Assembly: GCA_020629355.1 (NCBI GenBank)
Contig: JAHDDM010000020.1
Span: 1-11,378, forward strand
Length of the DNA stretch: 11,378 bases
Direction: 5' to 3'
Origin: Rhodospirillaceae bacterium
Lineage (GTDB): Bacteria; Pseudomonadota; Alphaproteobacteria; JABSOH01
Positions within the stretch are counted from its first letter, which is position 1, and the number at the start of each line of letters is the position of its first letter. A program made the translations under genes and the position numbers. The notes under the pieces were generated by a model. It had not been told where the DNA came from. It made no database searches and saw only the letters and a program-made list of their open reading frames with translations. Below, one piece after another: positions 1 to 5,816 of the stretch.

Positions 1-555
1 AAGCCGCTGGCATGGGCGCAATGGGTGCTTTTCTTATCGCACTCGCCAGAAAAAAACTAAGCTTCAGCGACACCCTTGCAGTGCTGATCGAAACCGCCAC
101 CACCGCCGCCAGTCTGTTCGCGGTTCTGATCGGTGCCTGGATATTTTCCAATTTCGTCAATATTGCTGGCCTGCCAGCAGCTCTCAGCCGTCACGGCCTA
201 TGATCTTGCGCCTTGGCAGGTCATGGCCTGTATTCTGCTGATCTATATTATTCTGGGCTGTATATTTGAAAGCCTCTCGATGTTACTGCTCACTGTACCA
301 ATCTTCTTTCCGCTGGTGACGAGCCTCGGTTATGATCCAGTCTGGTTTGGTATTGTGGTGGTGGTCGTGACTGAAATCAGCCTGATTACTCCGCCTGTAG
401 GTCTCAATGTCTTTGTTCTGAAAGGTGTCGTAGGGAATGTTTCTACTGGAACAATATTCCGTGGAGTGACACCATTTTGGGTTGTTGATATTATCAGGCT
501 TGCCCTTTTGCTGGCAATCCCTGCAATAGCCACCTTCCTGCCGTCTCAGATGTGA
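1..555 (+). pseudogene. dctM: TRAP transporter large permease (DctM-like), 3' part, frameshifted
   Basis: This is the C-terminal part of the large membrane subunit of a TRAP transporter, which drives uptake of carboxylates with a periplasmic binding protein. The start lies left of the window. From base 3 one frame reads AAGMGAMGAFLIALARKK, then a hydrophobic helix and WIFSNFVNIAGLPAALS, all typical of DctM, but it hits TGA at 201-203. The family sequence resumes in the next frame from about 190 (VTAYDLAPWQVMACILLIY, then LTVPIFFPLV and SLITPPVGLNVFVLKG) and ends at TGA 553-555. The frame moves by +1, which would fit a net loss of about five bases in the loop after LPAALS. It is either a disabled gene or a sequencing error. 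A GTG at 133 could start the second frame but would give only half a permease. The gene converges on the catabolic operon, with 4 bp between the stops. Its substrate is unknown; an aromatic or dicarboxylic acid is a guess from context. Confidence 0.85.
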
Positions 556-559
556 AGCC

Positions 560-991
560 CTAGAAGCCTAAGGTTTCCTGGTCTGTAAGCCATGCCTCAA
601 GGGTATGCTTGACGTCTTCTGGCCAAGGAATCGAGGTATGTTTATCCAGATCACTCGCCGCCAAAACCTGAGTACTCGTCCAGCGCACTTCCTGCTTGCA
701 GCTAATACGGTGGCGCAATGTCACTGATGACCTGCCTAACTTTATCACCCCTAATTCAAAGGACAGGGTTTCGCCGAAAAGAGACGGCTTTGAAAAATCA
801 CAGCTCAGATGTACTGTCGGTGTCCCCCAGCGCTGGGTCCATATAATCGTATGCCATGAATAGCCCAGATGTCCCCAAAATTCCTCGTTGACACCATTCA
901 GTATATCCAGATAGGACGGAAAATATGCTGTACCCGAAATGTCACAATCACCGAATCGTAGCGCGCGGTCTGTTTTGAAAATTTTTGGCAT
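560..991 (-). CDS. Acyl-CoA thioesterase, 4-hydroxybenzoyl-CoA thioesterase-like hotdog fold
   Basis: The predicted 143-residue cytoplasmic protein is a single hotdog-fold thioesterase of usual family length. The N-terminal signature RFGDCDISGTAYFPSYL (residues 12-28) matches the 4-hydroxybenzoyl-CoA thioesterase pattern, and Asp17 sits where the catalytic Asp of that enzyme lies. The ATG at 989-991 has an AAGGA ribosome site six bases upstream. It is the last gene of the leftward operon, 35 bp after the thiolase stop. The likely role, inferred from context, is hydrolysis of aromatic or ring-derived CoA thioesters, releasing CoA when intermediates accumulate. A dedicated pathway step is also possible: some salicylyl-CoA routes release gentisate this way, but no gentisate dioxygenase is seen here. 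The family assignment is firm; the substrate is not known. Confidence 0.85.
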   Translation of the reverse strand: MPKIFKTDRALRFGDCDISGTAYFPSYLDILNGVNEEFWGHLGYSWHTIIWTQRWGTPTVHLSCDFSKPSLFGETLSFELGVIKLGRSSVTLRHRISCKQEVRWTSTQVLAASDLDKHTSIPWPEDVKHTLEAWLTDQETLGF

Positions 992-1026
992 CGCAAATCC
1001 TTACATTGAATCGGGTTGGGACAGAC

Positions 1027-2229
1027 TTACACCTTTTTCAAAGCCACCGCTACCCCTTGACCGACGCCAACACACAGACTACAGAGTGCGGTGGAACGTT
1101 CCGTAACGGACAGCTCCAGTGCTGCCGTGCCAATGAGGCGCGCACCAGTCATGCCTAGCGGATGCCCCAATGCAATCGCGCCGCCGTGGGGGTTGATATG
1201 CTCGGCAAAGGGATCAAGTTCCAATTCGCGGCAGACCGCTATGGCCTGAGCAGCAAAAGCCTCATTCAGTTCCACCAGATCAAAGTCCGTAGGCTGAAGG
1301 TTTTGCTGCTGGCAAAGTTTCTGCGTTGCCGTCACTGGTCCGATACCCATAATCCGTGGCTCTACACCAGCTGCTGCTGCACCAACAAATTCCGCCAGAG
1401 GGCGAAGGTCATAATCACGCACGGCATCTTCTGAGGCCAACAGCAATGCCGCTGCACCATCATTCACTCCAGACGCATTCCCAGCGGTGATCGTGCCATT
1501 TGTCCTGAACGGTGCCTTCAAAGCAGTCAGTTTCTGTATGGTTGTTGTTCTGGGGTGTTCATCAGTGGCGACTATCACAGGCGCGCCCTTGCGCTGTGGG
1601 ATCGATACTGGCGTGATTTCCTGTCCCATCCTGCCTGAGGCAATGGCGGTCGCCGCGCGATTCTGGCTCGAAAGCGCGAACCTATCCTGATCTCCACGAG
1701 ATACCATAAAATCTGCTGCAACATTTTCGGCGGTTTCTGGCATGCTGTCGATGCCATAATCAGCCTGAATGCGCGGATTCACAAACCGCCAGCCAATGGT
1801 GCTGTCATAAATTTCTGCTGTACGGGAAAAAGCCGCCTCTGGTTTTGGCTGCACCAGAGGCGCGCGACTCATGCTTTCCGCACCACCAGCAATGATCATA
1901 TCGGCCTCGCCGCATCGAATTTGCCGCGCGGCCATGATCACCGCATCCATCCCTGAAGCACATAAACGATTGATGGTACAGGCAGGAACAGTTTCTGGTA
2001 AATCGGATAACAGTACTGCCATTCGCGCCAGATTGCGGTTATCTTCACCAGCCTGATTGGCGCAACCGAGAATGACCTCGTCAAGCCGTGCGAAGTCTAT
2101 CGAAGGCTGGCGTTGCACCAATGCAGAGATGGGGACAGTGGCCAGATCATCTGCACGCACACCAGACAGCGCACCACCATAACGCCCGATGGCGGTACGG
2201 ATATAATCGCAAATAAAGACCTTGTTCAT
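1027..2229 (-). CDS. pcaF: Acetyl-CoA C-acyltransferase of the 3-oxoadipyl-CoA thiolase (PcaF) type
   Basis: The 400-residue thiolase cleaves a 3-oxoacyl-CoA with CoA to acetyl-CoA and a shortened acyl-CoA. The acylated cysteine is Cys90 in INRLCASGMDA. NEAFA (322-326), His348 in NPHGGA, His356 in GHPLGMTGA and Cys386 in CSLCVGVGQG complete the active site. VFICDYIRTAIGRYGG at the N-terminus, TIGWRFVNP and YGIDSMPETAENVA (158-171) are hallmarks of the PcaF/PaaJ branch, which takes dicarboxylic 3-oxoacyl-CoAs. An ATG at 2232 lies only three bases from an AAGGG at 2236-2240; the next ATG, at 2229, has the ideal six-base gap, so it is chosen. The gene abuts the RidA gene. No other beta-ketoadipate gene is present, and glutaryl-CoA dehydrogenase lies nearby. 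The substrate here is therefore more likely 3-oxopimelyl-CoA, giving glutaryl-CoA. The symbol is at family level only. Confidence 0.88.
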   Translation of the reverse strand: MNKVFICDYIRTAIGRYGGALSGVRADDLATVPISALVQRQPSIDFARLDEVILGCANQAGEDNRNLARMAVLLSDLPETVPACTINRLCASGMDAVIMAARQIRCGEADMIIAGGAESMSRAPLVQPKPEAAFSRTAEIYDSTIGWRFVNPRIQADYGIDSMPETAENVAADFMVSRGDQDRFALSSQNRAATAIASGRMGQEITPVSIPQRKGAPVIVATDEHPRTTTIQKLTALKAPFRTNGTITAGNASGVNDGAAALLLASEDAVRDYDLRPLAEFVGAAAAGVEPRIMGIGPVTATQKLCQQQNLQPTDFDLVELNEAFAAQAIAVCRELELDPFAEHINPHGGAIALGHPLGMTGARLIGTAALELSVTERSTALCSLCVGVGQGVAVALKKV

Positions 2230-2630
2230 CATTGACCCTTCAGGTGTGCAGTGGCCTCAATTTCAATCAGCGCCGCATCTTCGATCAGTTCTTTGACCAC
2301 CACCACGGACATGGCAGGAAAATGCTTGCCGAATACCTTACGATAGGCAGCTCCCACGGCCTTCTGTTCGGCTAAATAGGCTTTTTTATCCGTGATAAAC
2401 CAGGTCAGGCGCGTAATATCACTGATTTCCCCTCCAGCCGTGGTCACAATATCCGCAATATTGCGCAAGACCTGCTCCATCTGTCCAACAAAGTCTTGAT
2501 GTTCAAATACCTGCTGTGCATTCCAGCCAATTTGCCCGCCAATATGCAGAACTCCGTCATGGGCCAGTACACCATTGGCATAACCTTTCGCTGGTAGCCA
2601 GCCTTCAGGGTGAATAATCTGATTGGTCAT
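2229..2630 (-). CDS. RidA (YjgF/YER057c/UK114) family protein, non-canonical active site
   Basis: The 133-residue protein has the RidA fold and normal family length. [16 protein letters not shown] (47-62) and [25 protein letters not shown] (104-128, quoted in two parts here: [12 protein letters not shown] and [13 protein letters not shown]) match the family core. Canonical RidA enzymes hydrolyse imine or enamine amino acids and use an invariant Arg in PARS to hold the substrate carboxylate. Here that residue is Met107 (PAMS), while the acidic residue near 125 remains. Relatives include 2-aminomuconate deaminase. In this operon a plausible, inferred role is hydrolytic deamination of 2-amino-5-oxocyclohex-1-enecarboxyl-CoA. 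Its thioester replaces the free carboxylate, so the Arg would not be needed. The ATG overlaps the acyl-CoA dehydrogenase stop by four bases (ATGA), with a weak GGAAA ribosome site. A structural or non-catalytic role cannot be excluded. Confidence 0.85.
   Translation of the reverse strand: MTNQIIHPEGWLPAKGYANGVLAHDGVLHIGGQIGWNAQQVFEHQDFVGQMEQVLRNIADIVTTAGGEISDITRLTWFITDKKAYLAEQKAVGAAYRKVFGKHFPAMSVVVVKELIEDAALIEIEATAHLKGQ
2236..2240 (-). promoter_or_regulatory. Ribosome binding site deciding the thiolase start
   Basis: AAGGG on the - strand lies within the last codons of the RidA gene. It is three bases from the ATG at 2232 and six from the ATG at 2229. The second start gives a protein beginning MNKVFICD, like known PcaF proteins. 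Confidence 0.55.
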
Positions 2631-3811
2631 GCTGTTGTTTCCATCTGTTGATCAATATTACCTGCCTGCCAATTTTGCATTGTCTGTCTGGCAATTACAA
2701 TTTTTTGAATATCGGATGCGCCTTCGTAAATGCGTAAGGCACGAATTTCACGGTATAGTCTTTCGACTGTTTCACCAGATTTAACCCCATCACCGCCGTG
2801 TAACTGTACCGCGTGATCAATGACTTTCTGCGCCTGTTCGGTGGCAAAAAGCTTTGCCATGGCGGCCTCGCGGGTGACTCTTGCAGCGCCGCTATCCTTT
2901 GTCCATGCCGCGCGATAGACCAATAAAGCAGCAGCATCAATATCCAGCGCCATTTCAGCAATCTTGCCCTGTACCAACTGCAATGTGCTTAAAGATGCGC
3001 CTTGTATTTCTCTGCTAGTGACGCGTTTCAAGGCTTCATCCAACGCGCGGCGGGCAAAACCCAAAGCCGCCGCCGCCACGCTGGAGCGGAAAATATCCAA
3101 TACTGACATGGCGATTTTGAAACCCTCACCAGAATTCCCTAGTAGGGCTGAGGCTGGAATTCGGCAATCGGTAAAGCGCAATCTTGCCAAAGGATGCGGC
3201 GCAATGGTTTCCAGACGTTCGACTATCTCAAGCCCGTCTAATTGTGCGGGAATGACGAATGCAGATAGTCCTTTTGCCCCTACAGCTTCGCCAGTACGCG
3301 CAAAGAGGGTATAAACATCAGCAATCCCGCCGTTGGAAATCCAGGTCTTCTCGCCATTCAGAATATAACTATCCCCGTCTTTTGTCGCAGTCATGGTAGA
3401 ATTGGCGACATCCGAGCCTGATTGTGGTTCGGTTAAGGCAAATCCGGCAATGGCTTTGCCTGTGCGGGTTAAGGGCAACCATTGTTCTTTTTGTGCCACC
3501 GTGCCAAACAGCGATATTGCACCCATCCCCAGCCCCTGCATGGCAAAGGCAAAGTCTGCCAAGCCGTCATGACGGGCAAGAATCTCCCGAAACAGGCACA
3601 GGGTGCGGACATCCAGTTTTCCCTTTGATGAGGCGGTGTGCTGAAGATACCCCGCCGCGCCTAATTTCTGTACTAAAGTTTGACAGGTAGCATCTGTATC
3701 AGCGTGATCAATGTCTGTAAGGTTCTCCTTTGCCCAGGATTCGACATCACGCGCAAGATTGCGGTGTTGATCGTCAAAAAAAGGCCAATCGAGGAAACTA
3801 CAATCCATCAT
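2627..3811 (-). CDS. Acyl-CoA dehydrogenase
   Basis: This 394-residue FAD enzyme would oxidise an acyl-CoA at C2-C3 and pass electrons to electron-transfer flavoprotein. [10 protein letters not shown] (125-134) and WISNGG (157-162) form the flavin-binding middle domain, and LHGGDGV (337-343) is in the C-terminal helices. The base is Glu363 in [10 protein letters not shown] (361-370), the position used by short-chain and butyryl-CoA dehydrogenases. The usual RxQFGxPL motif is altered to REIQGASL (267-274), keeping Arg and Gly. The first ATG shares one base with the crotonase stop (TGATG) and follows AAAGGTGA at good spacing; a second ATG three bases later is possible. The likely substrate is a ring-derived C7 dicarboxylyl-CoA or a cyclic acyl-CoA. 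It is clearly distinct from the glutaryl-CoA dehydrogenase in this window. Family is firm, substrate inferred. Confidence 0.88.
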   Translation of the reverse strand: MMDCSFLDWPFFDDQHRNLARDVESWAKENLTDIDHADTDATCQTLVQKLGAAGYLQHTASSKGKLDVRTLCLFREILARHDGLADFAFAMQGLGMGAISLFGTVAQKEQWLPLTRTGKAIAGFALTEPQSGSDVANSTMTATKDGDSYILNGEKTWISNGGIADVYTLFARTGEAVGAKGLSAFVIPAQLDGLEIVERLETIAPHPLARLRFTDCRIPASALLGNSGEGFKIAMSVLDIFRSSVAAAALGFARRALDEALKRVTSREIQGASLSTLQLVQGKIAEMALDIDAAALLVYRAAWTKDSGAARVTREAAMAKLFATEQAQKVIDHAVQLHGGDGVKSGETVERLYREIRALRIYEGASDIQKIVIARQTMQNWQAGNIDQQMETTA

Positions 3812-4611
3812 CAGTCACCTTTAAAAACCGGTTTTTCCTTGGCGGCAAACGCCTGATAGGCACGATGAAAGTCCTTGCCCTGCATCATAATGGCCTGGGC
3901 TTGAGCCTCTGATTCAATAGCTGTCTCCAGTGACATGGACCATTCCTGCATCAGCATGGTTTTGGTCATTCCGTGCGCAAAGGTCGGCCCTGAGACAATA
4001 CGTTCTGCATATTTCTGTGCTTCTGTCTCAAGCGTTTTCTGTGGCACAATCTGGTTGAAAAAGCCCCAACTGTACCCTTCTTCTGCCGTCATGGAGCGTC
4101 CGAAATACAACAGTTCGTTTGCTCTGCCCTGTCCGATGATGCGCGGCAATATCGCACATGCCCCCATATCACAGCCTGCCAGTCCAACCCGATTAAACAG
4201 AAAGGCGACTTTGGCCTCTGGTGTTGCAATCCGTAAGTCGGAGGCCATGGCGATAATTGCACCCGCACCTGCACAGACACCATCCACCGCTGCAATAATC
4301 GGCTTGCCACAATTCAGCATGGCTTTCACCAAGTCCCCAGTCATGCGGGTGAAAGCCAAAAGACTCTTCATGTCCATTTCCGTCAAGGGCGCAATAATGT
4401 CATGGACATCACCGCCAGAAGAGAAATTACCGCCATTCGGCAAGAACACCACGGCATGAATATCGTCTGTATAACGCAACTCGCGAAACCAGTCGCGCAA
4501 TTCGGCATAGCTCTCGAATGTGAGCGGATTTTTGCGCTCTGGACGGTTCAGTGCAATATAAGCCACAGTTCCCTCAATACGACATTGAAAATGTATCACA
4601 TCATTGATCAT
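3811..4611 (-). CDS. Enoyl-CoA hydratase/isomerase (crotonase) family protein, possible ring-opening hydrolase
   Basis: The 266-residue crotonase-fold protein has the two oxyanion-hole segments, NFSSGGDV (62-69) and [15 protein letters not shown] (111-125). Both glutamates that activate water in enoyl-CoA hydratases are absent by eye alignment: Ile119 and Asn140 take their places. Asp148, in [10 protein letters not shown] (142-151), aligns with Asp145, the nucleophile of 4-chlorobenzoyl-CoA dehalogenase. Crotonase members also include hydrolases that open cyclic 2-oxoacyl-CoA rings, such as BadI. Opening 2-oxocyclohexanecarboxyl-CoA-like rings is thus a reasonable but unproven role. The ATG at 4611 follows GAGGAAG; a TTG at 4626 lies on or before that ribosome site and is rejected. 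The start overlaps the marR stop by 11 bases, and the stop shares a base with the dehydrogenase start. A plain hydratase or isomerase remains possible. Confidence 0.85.
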   Translation of the reverse strand: MINDVIHFQCRIEGTVAYIALNRPERKNPLTFESYAELRDWFRELRYTDDIHAVVFLPNGGNFSSGGDVHDIIAPLTEMDMKSLLAFTRMTGDLVKAMLNCGKPIIAAVDGVCAGAGAIIAMASDLRIATPEAKVAFLFNRVGLAGCDMGACAILPRIIGQGRANELLYFGRSMTAEEGYSWGFFNQIVPQKTLETEAQKYAERIVSGPTFAHGMTKTMLMQEWSMSLETAIESEAQAQAIMMQGKDFHRAYQAFAAKEKPVFKGD

Positions 4612-5080
4612 TTTTTGCTTCCTCAAGCGCGGTATTCAAGCGTTCCAGCACAATGGCTGTTTGATGTAATTCTTGATGATCAAGAGGTTGAAGTATGTCA
4701 TTCAACCAGAGCTCATGGGCATGAGCCAGCCGTTCAAACAGTGCCGCGCCTGCTGCGGTCAGGCGTACCGAATGCGCCCGTCGATCTCCCGATACCGCCA
4801 GACGTAAAGCCAGACCATCTTCAGCCAGCCGATCCACGATACCCGTAACATTGCCGTTCGAAACCTTCAGCAGGGCAGAGATTTCGCTCATTTTCAGGCC
4901 ATCGGGAAAGCGCGCCAAGACCGACATGACATCAAAACGCGGCAGGGTCATGGCAAATTCCTCGCGCAAGCGGCGACGAATCTCAGTTTCAATAATAGTT
5001 TGGCTTTTCAGGAGTTTCAGCCAGAAGCGCAAACGCTCCTTCGAGAGGACTCTTGCCTGTTGTTCCTGATCAAGACTCAT
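4601..5080 (-). CDS. MarR family transcriptional regulator
   Basis: The 159-residue protein is a winged-helix DNA-binding regulator that should act as a dimer. The helix-turn-helix spans about 62-85, with the recognition helix near [13 protein letters not shown] (73-85). The wing contains [11 protein letters not shown] (98-108), the typical DRR signature. N- and C-terminal helices provide dimerisation. VSNGNVTG and [10 protein letters not shown] resemble MarR proteins that control aromatic acyl-CoA degradation and are released by acyl-CoA ligands; 2-aminobenzoyl-CoA or its product is the best guess here. The ATG at 5080 overlaps the SDR stop (ATGA) and follows a strong GGAGG six bases upstream. 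Its place as third gene of the operon implies that it is made together with the enzymes, so autoregulation through the divergent region at 8112-8247 is likely. No ligand or operator is proven. Confidence 0.9.
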   Translation of the reverse strand: MSLDQEQQARVLSKERLRFWLKLLKSQTIIETEIRRRLREEFAMTLPRFDVMSVLARFPDGLKMSEISALLKVSNGNVTGIVDRLAEDGLALRLAVSGDRRAHSVRLTAAGAALFERLAHAHELWLNDILQPLDHQELHQTAIVLERLNTALEEAKNDQ

Positions 5081-5814
5081 ATTTCGCCTCCAGAAACCGA
5101 AAGGGCATGACCGTTAATCGCGCCTGTCGCCTCGCTGGCAAGCCAAAGTACACTATCTGCCACTTCGGTGCTGTCGATCAAGCGGCCTTGCGGATTACCC
5201 GCCACCAGCGTTTGGCTGGCATCCTCAGGAGACAGGCCAGTTTTATCCACAATGGTCTCAATGGAACGCTGTAATAGCGGCGTATCGGTATAGCCAGGGC
5301 AGACCGCGTTGACCGTAATCCCTTTGCGGGCATATTCCATTGCCAGAGACCGCACCAGCCCGATCACACCATGCTTGGCAGCGCAATAGGCGGAAACATA
5401 GGGGAAACCTTTCAGACCTGCCGTTGAGGCCACGGCGATCAATCGCCCCCAACCAGATTCCAGCATATCTGGAAGTCCAGCCTGCCAACAGGACACAACA
5501 CCAGAAAGATTGACCGCCAGCATCGCATTCAGAGCTTTCGGGGTCAATCGGGCAAAGGGAACACTTTCCGCAGCACCAGCGTTTGCAACCACGATATTTA
5601 TTGCCCCATGCTGTTCTCTGGCGCGGTCAAAAGCATCCAGTACGGCCTGGTGATCCGTTACGTCACAGACCTGATAGGATAATCCTTGCGCGGCTAAAGA
5701 ACTTTCCGTGCGGCCTAATATCGTCACTTTTGCGCCAGCATCAGCGAAAGCATGAGCCGTTGCGGCGCCAACACCTGAACCACCACCAGAAACAATCACA
5801 TGTTTCCCTTGCAT
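5077..5814 (-). CDS. SDR family NAD(P)-dependent oxidoreductase
   Basis: This 245-residue classical short-chain dehydrogenase interconverts a hydroxyl and a ketone, probably on a cyclic or open acyl-CoA. SGGGSGVG (9-16) is the nucleotide-binding loop, CDVTD (50-54) contacts the adenine and NAG (78-80) follows. The catalytic set is Asn102, Ser130, Tyr143 and Lys147 (YCAAK). PGYTDT (173-178) follows. Arg35 after the second strand (ILGRTESS) hints at NADP(H), not firmly. An ATG at 5820 overlaps the upstream TGA, but AAGG at 5822-5825 is too close to it and sits seven bases from the ATG at 5814, so the latter start is used. It lies two bases after the monooxygenase/reductase gene. In this pathway it could reduce the 5-oxo group left by that enzyme, or act later as a 3-hydroxyacyl-CoA dehydrogenase resembling BadH. 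Confidence 0.87.
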   Translation of the reverse strand: MQGKHVIVSGGGSGVGAATAHAFADAGAKVTILGRTESSLAAQGLSYQVCDVTDHQAVLDAFDRAREQHGAINIVVANAGAAESVPFARLTPKALNAMLAVNLSGVVSCWQAGLPDMLESGWGRLIAVASTAGLKGFPYVSAYCAAKHGVIGLVRSLAMEYARKGITVNAVCPGYTDTPLLQRSIETIVDKTGLSPEDASQTLVAGNPQGRLIDSTEVADSVLWLASEATGAINGHALSVSGGEI

Positions 5815-5816
5815 TG

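Noticed and set aside
540..600. A possible bidirectional terminator between the converging TRAP and thioesterase genes.
   Set aside because: Only a short direct repeat (AGAAGCC-like) and an imperfect CCTAAGG were seen; no stable hairpin with a T-run was found.
4612..4626. A TTG start for the crotonase at 4626.
   Set aside because: It would place the start codon on or before the GAGGAAG ribosome site, whereas the ATG at 4611 sits at normal spacing after it.
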